From DATCJU01 sp036562635 (GTDB taxonomy: Bacteria > Actinomycetota > Actinomycetes > Mycobacteriales > Pseudonocardiaceae), in assembly GCA_036562635.1 (NCBI GenBank), contig DATCJU010000011.1, positions 1-64,000 on the forward strand: a stretch of DNA of 64,000 nucleotides. The letters run 5' to 3'. How positions within the stretch are numbered: position 1 is the stretch's first letter; the number at the start of each line of letters is the position of its first letter. Below the pieces are notes generated by a model that saw nothing but the letters and a program-made list of their open reading frames with translations, had not been told where the DNA came from and searched no databases. The position numbers and the translations under genes were made by a program. This document shows, piece by piece, positions 34,355 to 43,701 of this stretch.

Positions 34355-35284
34355 TCACAGGTCCAGGGCGAGCGGTCCTCCGGCGGCACGTACCAGGGCG
34401 TACATGGCCGCGGGCAGGTCGAACGAGTATCCGTGGACCTCGGCATGCGCCAACCGCAGGTTCACAGCGTGCCGCTCCCCGTCCAACCAGTCGGGCCAGC
34501 GACCGTTGGCCTGCTCGTGCAACGCGGCGAAGTCTGGACTGTCCTCGGCGGTCACGTCCAGCAGCCACTGCAGGTAGCCCCGGACGGCCGTGATCGCTTC
34601 GTCACCGGTGCACACCGGTCCGTGCCCGGGCACTAGCTGGGCCGCCTCGAACCCGGCCAGCCAGTCCAGGGCGGCGAGCCATCCCCGGATCGAGCCGTGC
34701 ACGGCCAGCGGGGTGACCCCGACGAACAGCAGGTCCCCGGTGAACACCACGCCCTCCCCGGGCAGCCACACCACCAGGTCACCCGCGGTGTGGGCGCGCT
34801 CGGGCACGGGCACCAGTTCGGCGGTGTGCCCGTCCCCGAGATCGACGGATGTCGGGCCGGTGAGGGTGGTGAGACTCTCCGGCGGCGTGATGTCGCCCCA
34901 GCCGTCGTAGGCGAACACCTGCGGGTAGGTGTGCGGCCCCGCCGCGATCTCCCGGGCAGCAGGCTCGGTGGCGAGCACCGTGCTCCCCGCACGCACGAGC
35001 AGTCCCGCACCGTTGGCGTGGTCGCCGTGGGCGTGGGTGAGCACCACGGTCCGGGGTGCCCCGGTCCCGGTGTCGTCGCGGAACGCCGCCAGCAGCTGCC
35101 GGGTGCGCTCCTCCGTGGCGCAGGTGTCGACCAGCAGGGTCTGCTCGGTACCGGTGACCCAGCCGGCGTTGTTCAGGAACCACCCCCCGGGCTGTTGGAG
35201 GTAGGCCACGGTGCGGGAGCTGAGGCGTTCCACGACCGGCTGTGCGGGCAATTCGGGATTCCTTCCGTTACGGGTCTGGATCAT
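34355..35284 (-). CDS. MBL-fold metallo-hydrolase
   Basis: 309 residues from ATG 35284 (MIQTRNGRNPELPAQ). The zinc motif is VLTHAHGDHANG, the following ligands are RAHTAGDLVVW and FTGDLLFVG, and the last is LVPGHGPVC. This is the SoxH/QPS-like layout with a C-terminal helical region (WLDGERHAVNLRLAHAEVHG). The substrate is unknown. It is transcribed leftward from a ~240-bp divergent region shared with the desaturase. Confidence 0.88.
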   Translation of the reverse strand: MIQTRNGRNPELPAQPVVERLSSRTVAYLQQPGGWFLNNAGWVTGTEQTLLVDTCATEERTRQLLAAFRDDTGTGAPRTVVLTHAHGDHANGAGLLVRAGSTVLATEPAAREIAAGPHTYPQVFAYDGWGDITPPESLTTLTGPTSVDLGDGHTAELVPVPERAHTAGDLVVWLPGEGVVFTGDLLFVGVTPLAVHGSIRGWLAALDWLAGFEAAQLVPGHGPVCTGDEAITAVRGYLQWLLDVTAEDSPDFAALHEQANGRWPDWLDGERHAVNLRLAHAEVHGYSFDLPAAMYALVRAAGGPLALDL

Positions 35285-35525
35285 CGACGTGCTGTCCCAG
35301 CACAGCACAACGGTGCACTCACCGTCGACCACCCCCGAAGGTGAGCGCCTGCCAGGGCATGGCCGATGGCGGCACCCGGCCGGTGACCCGGCGGGCGGCA
35401 CCGGTGCCGCACCGGTATCCCTCGTTGCGGTGAAGGAGCTGCCCGCGCACGCCTCCGACGGTGTCAGCCGATCAGTCGAGGGAACCCTGCGAGAAGTAGG
35501 AGGTGTGTCCCACCAGCTGGGGGCG

Positions 35526-36574
35526 ATGACCACGATGGGTACAACGGACCTGCCGACACACCCACCACGGGGCAGCCAGGGCAGCGACTTCACCGACCTG
35601 ATCCGACTGGTCAGGCGAGCCGGTCTGCTGCGGCGACGGCACGGGTACTACGCGGCACAGATCGCGGTCAATCTCCTGCTGCTCGCCGCAACCGCCGCAG
35701 CGTTCCTCCTGATCGGTGACTCCTGGTGGCAGCTGGTGGTCGCGGTGATCCTCGCGATGGTGTCCACCCAGTTCGCGTTCGTCGGCCACGACGCCGGTCA
35801 CCAGCAGATCTTCCGCTCCCGCCGCGCCAACGACCTCGTCGGCCGCATCCACGGGGCCATCACCGGAATCAGCTACCAGTGGTGGGTCGGCAAGCACAAC
35901 CGACACCACGCCAACCCCAACCACGAGGGCAGCGATCCCGACATCGACATCCCCGCGCTGGCGTTCAGTCCCGAACAGGCCCGCAACAAGCGGGGGCTCC
36001 TGCGGTGGGTGGCCAAGTACCAGGCGTTCCTGTTCTTCCCGATGCTGCTGGCCGAAGCGGTGATGCTGCGCATCTCCAGCTTCCAGGCCGCGCTGCGCCG
36101 CGAGGTGAGATCCTCCGCCTCGGAGACGGTGCTGCTGGTACTGAACACGGTGGGTTACCTGGCCATCGTGTTCGGTGTGCTCTCCCCGCTCAAGGCGGTG
36201 CTGTTCATCCTGGTGCACCAGGGTGTGATGGGGGTGTACCTCGGTTGTGCGTTCGCACCCAACCACAAGGGCATGCCGATCGTGCCGCCGGACCAGCGTC
36301 TGGACTTCCTGCGCAGGCAGGTGCTCACCTCTCGCAACATCACCGGCGGTCGATGGGTCGACGTCCTGCTCGGTGGCCTGAACTACCAGATCGAGCACCA
36401 TCTGTTCCCCAACATGCCCCGCGCCCGAACCTGCGCCGCGTGCAGCCCATCGTGCAACGCTTCTGCCAGGAGCGGGGCATCCCCTACACCCAGTGCAGCC
36501 TGCCGCGCTCCTACCTGTGGGTGCTGCGCCACCTGCACGAGGTGGGGGCACCACTGCGACAGGCGGTGTCCTAG
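35526..36574 (+). pseudogene. Membrane fatty acid desaturase, frameshifted
   Basis: Starts at ATG 35526 (or ATG 35535). Three His motifs are seen: GHDAGH, HNRHHA and QIEHHLF near the end, with hydrophobic pairs between them (LLLLAATAAAFLLI, LVVAVILAMVSTQFAFV, VLLVLNTVGYLAIVFGVL). After MPR, at 36418-36426 (CCCCGCGCCCG), the frame shifts. The correct continuation NLRRVQPIVQRFCQERG runs to a stop at 36572-36574. The shift needs two extra bases or one missing base. As read, the frame runs on to 36614 with unrelated residues. The fold is intact, so either a recent mutation or an assembly error. Confidence 0.8.
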
Positions 36575-36765
36575 CCGGACGGGGTACCGCGCCCGATCCC
36601 CCTGCCACCGGTGAGGGCAGCCCTGGGCAGGGGAACCGTGCCCACCGACCCGGTCGCGGTCTCGATGCCGGTGAACGACGCACCACCCCATCGTGGGACT
36701 CCTCGACAGGGTGGTGAACCACCGCGTGCCCTGCCGGGAAACGATGTCCGTTGGACACTGCTCCC

Positions 36766-39024
36766 ATGCGACGGCCGGTTCGAATGGCGGTTCGGGTCGA
36801 GGGTGTCGTCCAGGGAGTGGGGTTCCGGCCGTTCGTCCACGCACTGGCCACCCGGTTGGGCCTGGCCGGGCACGTGGGCAACGACTCCCGCGGTGTGTTC
36901 GCCGAGGTGGAAGGCGACCGCGAGGAGGTCGTCGCGTTCCTGGACTCCCTGCGCCGGGAGGCGCCGCCTCTGGCGGTGGTGGACCGGATCACGACACACG
37001 AGCTGGCACCCCGAGGAGACGGGGGGTTCACCATCGTCGCCTCGGAGCGGAACGGTGCGACCTGCACCCTGGTGTCCGCGGACAGCGCGACCTGCGCGGA
37101 CTGCCTGGCCGAGCTGTTCGACCCCACCGACCGGCGGTACCGCTACCCGTTCATCAACTGCACCAACTGCGGCCCGCGCTTCACCATCGTCCGTGGGGTG
37201 CCCTACGACCGCCCGCTCACGACGATGGCCGAGTTCCCGATGTGCGCCGAGTGCGCCCGGGAGTACCACGATCCGACCAACCGCCGGTTCCACGCCCAGC
37301 CCGTGTGCTGTCCCGCGTGCGGCCCCACGCTGCGCCTGGTGGAGAACGGGCGGGCCGTGCCCGGCGACCCGGTGGTCCTCGCGGCCCAACGGCTGCGCGC
37401 CGGCCGGATCCTGGCGGTCAAGGGTCTGGGCGGCTACCACCTCGCCGTGGACGCCGGCAGCGAGACCGCGGCGGCACTGCTGCGGGCACGCAAGCACCGC
37501 GAGGACAAGCCGTTCGCGCTCATGGTGCCCGACCTGGCCACGGCGCAGAAGCTGTGCGAGGTGGGCGAGCTGGCCGCGGAGCTGCTGTCCAACCGCCGGC
37601 GCCCCATCGTGCTCCTTCCCCGGCGGGAGGACGCGGAGGTGGCCGAAGCGGTCGCCCCGGGGAACCGCCGGCTCGGGTTGATGCTGCCCTACACGCCGCT
37701 GCACCACCTGCTCCTGGCGGAGTTCGGCGGGCCGATCGTGCTCACCAGTGGCAACGTCTCGGACGAGCCGATCGCCTACCGCGACGAGGACGCCCAGGAA
37801 CGGCTCCGCGACATCGCCGACGCCTTCCTGGTCCACGACCGTGCCATCCACGTGCGCTGCGACGACTCCGTGGTGCGACCCTTCCGGGGCCGGGAGCAGC
37901 TGCAACGACGCTCCCGGGGGTACGCGCCCGAGCCGCTGGTGCTGCGTCGCCGTTTCCCCCGACACGTGCTGGCCTGCGGTGGCGAGCTGAAGAACACCTT
38001 CTGTCTGGCCAAGGACCACCACGCCTTCCTGTCCCACCACATCGGGGACCTGGAGAACTACGAGACGCTGCAGGCGTTCGTGGAGGGCATCGAGCACTTC
38101 CGACGGTTGTTCGACATCGACCCCGAGCTCGTCGCGCACGACCTGCACCCGGAGTACCTGTCCACCAAGTACGCCCAGGAGCTGGACGGGGTGACACTGG
38201 TCGGGGTGCAGCACCACCACGCGCACATCGCCTCGTGCCTGGCCGACAACGGCGAGGACGGCCCGGTGCTGGGGGTGGCGTTCGACGGCCTGGGCATGGG
38301 TACCGACGGCACGCTGTGGGGTGGGGAGTTCCTGGTTGCCGACACCGCCGACTTCCGGCGGCTCGCCCACCTGGCACCGGTGCCGATGCCCGGTGGGACC
38401 GCGGCCGTCCGGCAGCCGTGGCGGATGGCCGCCGCCTACCTGGAGGTGGCGTACGACTCCGCTCCCCCGGACGGTCTTGCGGTCGTGACCCGGAACGCGG
38501 ACCGGTGGACGGGCGTGGTGTCCCTGGCCCGCAGCGGGGTCAACGCCCCGCTGACCTCCAGTGCCGGTCGGCTCTTCGACGCGGTCGCCGCGCTCCTGGG
38601 TGTGCGGGACGAGATCACCTACGAGGGGCAGGCGGCGGTGGAACTGGAGCAGTGGGCCGATCCCACGGAAACCGGCTCCTACCCGGTGGAGTTGTGCGGT
38701 GACGACGTGCTCGTACTGCCCGGGGCGGACCTGGTGCGGGCGTGCGTGGCGGACCTGCGGCGCGGGGTCGCCGCCCCGGTGATCGCCGCCCGGTTCCACA
38801 ACGGCCTGGCCGACGCGATCGCCCGTACCTGTGTCGCCCTGCGCGCCCGCACCGGGCTGGACGTGGTGGCGCTCTCCGGCGGGGTCTTCCAGAACCTGTT
38901 CCTGCTGGAACGCACCGTCACCGCACTGGACACCCTGGGGTTCCGGGTGCTGACCCACTCCCGGGTACCCACGAACGACGGTGGGCTGAGCCTGGGTCAG
39001 GCGGTGGTCGCCGCACGCCGCTGA
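36766..39024 (+). CDS. hypF: Carbamoyltransferase HypF
   Basis: 752 residues from ATG 36766. It makes the carbamoyl-AMP from carbamoyl phosphate that HypE turns into the CN ligands of the [NiFe] centre. The domains in order: acylphosphatase (VEGVVQGVGFRPFVHALA), two zinc-finger units (CADC with CTNC, and CAEC with CPAC), YrdC-like (LAVKGLGGYHLAVDA) and Kae1/carbamoyltransferase (VQHHHAHIASC, ALSGGVFQN). It is the only hyp gene on the plus strand and overlaps the end of hypB by 28 nt in convergent orientation. Confidence 0.95.
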   Translation: MRRPVRMAVRVEGVVQGVGFRPFVHALATRLGLAGHVGNDSRGVFAEVEGDREEVVAFLDSLRREAPPLAVVDRITTHELAPRGDGGFTIVASERNGATCTLVSADSATCADCLAELFDPTDRRYRYPFINCTNCGPRFTIVRGVPYDRPLTTMAEFPMCAECAREYHDPTNRRFHAQPVCCPACGPTLRLVENGRAVPGDPVVLAAQRLRAGRILAVKGLGGYHLAVDAGSETAAALLRARKHREDKPFALMVPDLATAQKLCEVGELAAELLSNRRRPIVLLPRREDAEVAEAVAPGNRRLGLMLPYTPLHHLLLAEFGGPIVLTSGNVSDEPIAYRDEDAQERLRDIADAFLVHDRAIHVRCDDSVVRPFRGREQLQRRSRGYAPEPLVLRRRFPRHVLACGGELKNTFCLAKDHHAFLSHHIGDLENYETLQAFVEGIEHFRRLFDIDPELVAHDLHPEYLSTKYAQELDGVTLVGVQHHHAHIASCLADNGEDGPVLGVAFDGLGMGTDGTLWGGEFLVADTADFRRLAHLAPVPMPGGTAAVRQPWRMAAAYLEVAYDSAPPDGLAVVTRNADRWTGVVSLARSGVNAPLTSSAGRLFDAVAALLGVRDEITYEGQAAVELEQWADPTETGSYPVELCGDDVLVLPGADLVRACVADLRRGVAAPVIAARFHNGLADAIARTCVALRARTGLDVVALSGGVFQNLFLLERTVTALDTLGFRVLTHSRVPTNDGGLSLGQAVVAARR

Positions 39025-39809
39025 TCACCCGTCCGTTGCGGGTGCTGCTGCAGCCAGCGGTACCAGCCGTCCAACCCGTCCCCCCGGGTCGCGGACACCT
39101 CGTGGATCCGCACCCCCGGATTGACCGTGTGGGCCTGACGGCGGAACTCCGTGACGTCGAAGTCCACATAGGGCAGCAGGTCCACCTTGTTGAGCAGGAT
39201 CAGGTCGGCGGCACCGAACATGTGGGGGTACTTGCGTGGCTTGTCCTGGCCCTCGGTGACGGACATGACCACGACACGGCAGCTCTCCCCCAGGTCGAAC
39301 AGGGCCGGGCACACCAGGTTGCCGACGTTCTCGACGAACAGCACCGAGCCGGGAGCCGGGTTCAGGACGTCCAGGGCACGCCGGAGCATGTCGGCGTCCA
39401 GGTGGCATCCGGCACCGGTGTTGACCTGGACGACGGGCGCCCCGGCGGCCTTGATCCGATCGGCGTCCACCGTGGTCTCCTGGTCCCCCTCGACGACCGC
39501 CGTCGGACAGGTCGCCCCCAACTCCCGCACGGTGCGTTCCACCAGGGTCGTCTTGCCCGACCCGGGTGAGCTCATGAGGTTGACGGCCAGGACGTGTCGG
39601 GCGCGCAGCCACTCCCGGTTGTCCTGGGCGATCCGGTCGTTCTTGGCGAGCACGTCCTGCTCGAGGAGCAGGGTGCGGGGTTTCGGCGGTGTCTCGTGGT
39701 GGTGCGCGTGCCCGTGACCGCGGCCGTGGTCATGGTCGTGGTCGTGGGGATGACCGGGCGTGGTGACCCGCACCCCCGCGTCGTCCGAGCACCCGCAGGT
39801 CGCACACAT
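38997..39809 (-). CDS. hypB: Hydrogenase nickel-incorporation GTPase HypB
   Basis: 270 residues. The N-terminus has the MCATCGC nickel/zinc Cys motif and a histidine-rich stretch (residues ~19-37, alternating His with Asp, Gly or Arg), so it can store nickel. The GTPase motifs are SSPGSGKTTLVE (G1), VEGDQET (G2/3) and LLNKVDLLPY (G4). It delivers Ni to the large subunit with HypA. Its start follows the hypA stop directly. Confidence 0.95.
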   Translation of the reverse strand: MCATCGCSDDAGVRVTTPGHPHDHDHDHGRGHGHAHHHETPPKPRTLLLEQDVLAKNDRIAQDNREWLRARHVLAVNLMSSPGSGKTTLVERTVRELGATCPTAVVEGDQETTVDADRIKAAGAPVVQVNTGAGCHLDADMLRRALDVLNPAPGSVLFVENVGNLVCPALFDLGESCRVVVMSVTEGQDKPRKYPHMFGAADLILLNKVDLLPYVDFDVTEFRRQAHTVNPGVRIHEVSATRGDGLDGWYRWLQQHPQRTGDQRRAATTA

Positions 39810-40139
39810 CTAGACCACCTCCACCGAACGCACCCGGAGCTGCTGTCCTCCGGTGATCTCCACGTCGACGCTGCCGCAGGGACAGAACGGGACGAGTTCC
39901 GCCAACGGGAACTCGGCGTGGCAGTCACGGCACCGCGCGCTGCCCTCGGGTTCGACGATGTCGAGTCGTGCCCCCTCCAGGGGGGTGCCCGCGCACACGA
40001 TGTCGAAGCAGAACCGGACGGCGTCGGGCACCACCCCGGAGAGCTTGCCGATCTCCAGCTGCACCGAGATCACCTTCGCGTCCCCGACGTGCTCGAGGAT
40101 CGCGTCCACCACGCTCTCGGTGATCGGCAACTCGTGCAT
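39810..40139 (-). CDS. hypA: Hydrogenase nickel-insertion protein HypA
   Basis: 109 residues. The conserved N-terminal MHELPIT has the nickel-binding His2. The zinc finger uses CRDC and CPCGS in the second half. It lies between hypE and hypB in the leftward operon, with 2 nt between its start and the hypE stop. Confidence 0.95.
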   Translation of the reverse strand: MHELPITESVVDAILEHVGDAKVISVQLEIGKLSGVVPDAVRFCFDIVCAGTPLEGARLDIVEPEGSARCRDCHAEFPLAELVPFCPCGSVDVEITGGQQLRVRSVEVV

Positions 40140-40141
40140 GG

Positions 40142-41263
40142 CTAGCAGATCCGTGGCAGCGGGTCACCGACGAGCAGGTCCATGACCCGGGTGCCGCCGA
40201 ACGCGGTCCGCAGCAGCACCATGCCAGGTGGATCCTCGGCGATACGGCCGATCACCGCCGCCTCGGCCCCGAGCGGGTGGGAGCGCAGCGCCGCGAGGGC
40301 GTCGTCCGCCGCGCTGCCCTCGACGACGACCACGATCCGCCCCTCGCACGCCACGTAGAGCGGGTCGATGCCCAGCAGCTCCGAGGCACCGCGGACCTCG
40401 GGGCGTACCGGCACGGCCGCCTCGTCGACCACGACGGCCACCTCGGCCGCCCGGGCGATCTCGTTGAGGATCGTGGCCACCCCACCGCGGGTGGCGTCCC
40501 GCAGTGCCCGGACGCCGGGTACCGCGGCGAGCAGACCCGCGACCAGTTCGTGCACCGGTGCGGTGTCCGACTTCAGATCGGCGTCGAGGTCCAGCTCGCC
40601 CCGGGCGAGCATGATGGTCACGCCGTGCTCGCCCACGGGACCGGACACCAGGACGGCGTCACCGGGCCGGACCATGGCCACACCGAGCCGCCGGTCGGGG
40701 TCGTCGATGACGCCCACCCCGGCGGTGTTGATGTAGCACCCGTCGGCCTTGCCCCGCTGCACCACCTTGGTGTCGCCGGTGACGATCTGCACGCCCGCCG
40801 CCTCGGCCGCGGCCCGCATAGAGGCCACGACCCGGGTCAGGTCGGCGACCGGGAATCCCTCCTCCAGGATGAAGCCCGCGGTCAGATACAGCGGGCGTGC
40901 CCCGGACACGGCCAGGTCGTTCACCGTGCCGTTGACGGCGAGGTCCCCGATGTTCCCCCCGGGGAAGAACAGCGGGGAGACCACGAAGGAGTCCGTGGTG
41001 AACGCGAGCCGTGCTCCGCCGACGGTGAGGTCGGCCGCGTCCTCCAGCGGCTCCAACAGCGGGTTGCGGAAGGCGTCCAGGAAGATCGCCTCAACGAGGC
41101 TCTGGCCGGCCTTGCCCCCGGCTCCGTGGGCCATGGTGACGCGTTCCTCCCGCACCTTGGGCGGGCGACGCCGGGCCTTCTCGATCCGGTCGAGCACCTG
41201 CTGTTCCCGGTCCTGGGGACGGTCACCGGAGCGGGTCGGGACGAGGTGTTGGCGGGTGGTCAT
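40142..41263 (-). CDS. hypE: Hydrogenase maturation protein HypE
   Basis: 373 residues. An ATP-dependent dehydratase related to PurM that turns the thiocarboxamide on its C-terminal Cys into thiocyanate. Visible are VTMAHGAGGKAG, VTGDTKVVQRG, TRGGVATILNE, and the essential terminal Cys in LPRIC. The first ~40 residues (charged, LDRIEKARRRPPKV) extend beyond the usual start. The overlap with hypD is ATGA. Confidence 0.95.
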   Translation of the reverse strand: MTTRQHLVPTRSGDRPQDREQQVLDRIEKARRRPPKVREERVTMAHGAGGKAGQSLVEAIFLDAFRNPLLEPLEDAADLTVGGARLAFTTDSFVVSPLFFPGGNIGDLAVNGTVNDLAVSGARPLYLTAGFILEEGFPVADLTRVVASMRAAAEAAGVQIVTGDTKVVQRGKADGCYINTAGVGVIDDPDRRLGVAMVRPGDAVLVSGPVGEHGVTIMLARGELDLDADLKSDTAPVHELVAGLLAAVPGVRALRDATRGGVATILNEIARAAEVAVVVDEAAVPVRPEVRGASELLGIDPLYVACEGRIVVVVEGSAADDALAALRSHPLGAEAAVIGRIAEDPPGMVLLRTAFGGTRVMDLLVGDPLPRIC

Positions 41264-42387
41264 CGCAGACTCGCCTCCCGCACCCGGTTACGGGTGAACC
41301 GGCCGTAGTTGTAGTAGGCCGCGCACGCACCCTCCGGGGAGACCATGCAGGTGCCGATGGGGGTCTCCGGGGTGCAGGCCGTACCGAACACCTTGCACTC
41401 CCAGGGTTTGAGCACGCCCTTGAGCACCTCCCCGCACTGGCACGCCTTGGGGTCGGCCACGCGGACACCGGGCAGTTCGAAACGGTGTTCGGCGTCGTAG
41501 TCCGCGTACTTCTCGCGCATCCGCATCGCCGAGTGCGAGATGAACCCCAGGCCCCGCCACTCGAAGTAGGGCCGCAGTTCCATCACCTCGTTCATCGCCT
41601 GCAGCGCGAGCCGGTTGCCCTCCCAGGGCACCACCCGGCTGTACTGGTTCTCCACCTCGGAGCGTCCTTCGGCGAGCTGCCGCATCAGCATGTAGATGGC
41701 CTGCAGGATGTCCAGCGGTTCGAACCCGGCGACCACGACCGGTTTGCCGTAGTCGCGGGCGATGAACTCGTAGGGGCGGCACCCGATGACGGTGGAGACG
41801 TGCCCCGGACCCAAAAACCCGTCCAGGCGCAGATCCGGCGAGTCCAGGATCGCCTTGATCGCCGGAATGATCATCACGTGGTTGCAGAAGACGGAGAAGT
41901 TGCGCACGCCCTCCCGGGCGGCGCGCAACACCGTCATGGCCGTGGACGGTGTGGTGGTCTCGAAACCGATGGCCATGAAGACCACGTGCAGGTCCGGGTT
42001 GTTCCGGGCCAGACGGAGGGCGTCCAGCGGTGAGTACACCATGCGGATGTTGGTGCCCGCGGCGTTGGAGTCGAAGAAGTTCCCGCCGCTGCCCGGCACC
42101 CGCATCATGTCCCCGAAGGAGGTCATGAGCACACCGGGTTGTCGTGCGATGTGGATCGCGTCGTCGACCCGGCCCATCGGGATGACGCAGACCGGGCACC
42201 CGGGCCCGTGGACCAGGGTGATGGTCTCCGGGAGATAGTCCTCCAGGCCGTGCTTGTAGATGGTGTGCGTGTGCCCCCCGCACACCTCCATGAACTTGTA
42301 CTGCCGACCCGGCTCGCACAGGCTCGCGATCTTGGCGGCGAGTGCCCGGGCCTTCTGTGCGTCGCGGTACTCGTCGACGAACCGCAT
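41260..42387 (-). CDS. hypD: Hydrogenase Fe-CO/CN scaffold protein HypD
   Basis: 375 residues from ATG 42387 (MRFVDEYRDAQKARALAAKI). The Cys-rich scaffold for Fe(CN)2CO: EVCGGHTHT, GPGCPVCVIPM, the QCGEVLKG motif and GTACTPETPIGTCMVS for the [4Fe-4S] cluster. The frame continues to 42642, but that part overlaps hypC. The overlap with hypE is ATGA. Confidence 0.95.
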   Translation of the reverse strand: MRFVDEYRDAQKARALAAKIASLCEPGRQYKFMEVCGGHTHTIYKHGLEDYLPETITLVHGPGCPVCVIPMGRVDDAIHIARQPGVLMTSFGDMMRVPGSGGNFFDSNAAGTNIRMVYSPLDALRLARNNPDLHVVFMAIGFETTTPSTAMTVLRAAREGVRNFSVFCNHVMIIPAIKAILDSPDLRLDGFLGPGHVSTVIGCRPYEFIARDYGKPVVVAGFEPLDILQAIYMLMRQLAEGRSEVENQYSRVVPWEGNRLALQAMNEVMELRPYFEWRGLGFISHSAMRMREKYADYDAEHRFELPGVRVADPKACQCGEVLKGVLKPWECKVFGTACTPETPIGTCMVSPEGACAAYYNYGRFTRNRVREASLR

Positions 42388-42401
42388 TCCCCTACCCCCT
42401 C

Positions 42402-42674
42402 CTAGTCGATCGCCGAGTCCCGCAACGCCGCCAGTTCGTCCTCGTAGGACTGTCCGAGTTCGGCCAGGTAGTCCAGCACCGCCTGGGCCTCGGACTCGGA
42501 GATCTTCGACAGGGCGAATCCCACGTGGACCAGCACCCAGTCCCCCGGGCTCAGGTCCTGGTCGGCCAACAGGCCGACGTTGATCCTCCGTCGCACTCCA
42601 CTGACGTCGACCACGGCGAGGTCGGGTTGGTCGTCGACCCACCCGACCAGTTCACCGGGGATTCCCAAACACAT
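42402..42674 (-). CDS. hypC: Hydrogenase chaperone HypC
   Basis: 90 residues starting MCLGIPGELVG, with the essential Cys2. It delivers Fe(CN)2CO with HypD and keeps the large subunit open for metal insertion. The family pattern includes LSPGDWVLVHVGFALSKISESEA. A second HypC/HupF-like gene is at 50523. Confidence 0.95.
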   Translation of the reverse strand: MCLGIPGELVGWVDDQPDLAVVDVSGVRRRINVGLLADQDLSPGDWVLVHVGFALSKISESEAQAVLDYLAELGQSYEDELAALRDSAID

Positions 42675-42719
42675 CAGGCGGCCCCTTCCGATGCGCTCGT
42701 GCCGACACGCATCCGGCCG

Positions 42720-42821
42720 CTACATCCGCTCGATCCGCACGTACCGCTTGATCTGGGGCCACTGTTTCTTGATCATGAGGCCGACGCCGGTGAGAAGCAG
42801 GATGCCGAGCACTTTCTTCAT
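42720..42821 (-). CDS. Small single-helix membrane protein (DUF6893-like)
   Basis: 33 residues: the N-terminal helix KKVLGILLLTGVGLMIKK is hydrophobic and bounded by Lys, then a basic WPQIKRYVRIERM. It starts 1 nt downstream of the maturation protease stop in the operon. Such tiny proteins occur in group 1h hydrogenase operons of actinobacteria. A membrane link for the complex is a guess. Confidence 0.65.
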   Translation of the reverse strand: MKKVLGILLLTGVGLMIKKQWPQIKRYVRIERM

Positions 42822-42822
42822 G

Positions 42823-43701
42823 TCACCTCTCCGTTGATGTGTTGTCGCTGTTCGCGGTCTCGCCGGTCTTTCCGGTGAGCTCACGGCACAGGTCGTCCAC
42901 AAGGGACTCGACGATCTCCACGGCAGCGGGCAGGACACCGCGCACCGGCTCACTCAGTTCCATCAGCAGGTCCTCGTCCAGCTCCCCGCTGGGCACCGTC
43001 GCGGGTTCGCAGCACACGACCAGCACCCGTTCGGGCACCCGGCCGAGCTGCTGGGCCAGCCGCAGCACCCGAACCGGGTCCATGCCGTGGGTCTCGACGG
43101 TGGCCTGTTCCGCATCGGGCAGGTCCACGGCGACCACGGTGAGGGTTCCGGGTGGCTCACCGCGCTGGGCGGCGTCGACGAAGATCACCGCCTGGTAGTC
43201 CCGTTGCAACGCGTACGCCAGGTCCATACCGCGGATGCCGAAGTCGACCACGTCCACACGGGGGTGCGTGATGCGGCCGGCCAACCGCCGCACCACCTCC
43301 ACCCCGAAACCGTCGTCGCCGAGGAAGACGTTGCCCACCCCCGCCACCAGCACCCGTGGCGGTGCCGGAGCCGCCGTCGAGTCCGGCAGCGGTTCGACGT
43401 CCTCGGGTGCGTAGAAGAACCGGTGACCGGGCAGCCGTACCTCGCCCAGGTCACGCCCGGGATCGTCCTCCAGGGTGACCGCGAGGTGGATGCGTCCGCT
43501 CTCGTCCTGCTCGACGGCCTCCACCACGGCGGTGCGCCCGTCGGCGATCATGTCGAAGACGTCGGCGTGGGAGCGGGGCCGGAGCCGCACCCGGCTGCCC
43601 GCACCGATCCGGGTTCCACCGACGGTCACCGTCGCCGGACCGCGGCTCTCCATGTGTGCCCAGAAGTCGTCGCGATCACCGGCCCCGGTCACGGTCACCA
43701 C
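42823..43701 (-). CDS. Hydrogenase maturation protease with N-terminal extra domain
   Basis: 292 residues. The C-terminal ~170 residues are a HyaD/HupD-type endopeptidase that removes the C-terminal peptide of the large subunit after Ni insertion (VLVAGVGNVFLGDDGFGVEVV, DFGIRGMDLAYAL with the metal-ligand Asp, THGMDPVRVL). The N-terminal ~115 residues are a separate beta-rich domain (VTVGGTRIGAGSRVRLRPR), not present in HyaD. It overlaps the upstream gene by 26 nt. Confidence 0.9.
   Translation of the reverse strand: MVTVTGAGDRDDFWAHMESRGPATVTVGGTRIGAGSRVRLRPRSHADVFDMIADGRTAVVEAVEQDESGRIHLAVTLEDDPGRDLGEVRLPGHRFFYAPEDVEPLPDSTAAPAPPRVLVAGVGNVFLGDDGFGVEVVRRLAGRITHPRVDVVDFGIRGMDLAYALQRDYQAVIFVDAAQRGEPPGTLTVVAVDLPDAEQATVETHGMDPVRVLRLAQQLGRVPERVLVVCCEPATVPSGELDEDLLMELSEPVRGVLPAAVEIVESLVDDLCRELTGKTGETANSDNTSTER

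Noticed and set aside
34147..34446. A minus-strand peptide containing MISVLTEIK as a conserved small protein
   Set aside because: The two copies diverge outside the palindrome, and the palindrome alone explains the shared residues on both strands. DNA-level conservation is more likely.
23799..36574. A tRNA-Leu-integrated island
   Set aside because: No direct repeat of the tRNA 3' end (GGTTCAAGTCCCCCCTCGG) and no integrase was found, although the DNA looks accessory.
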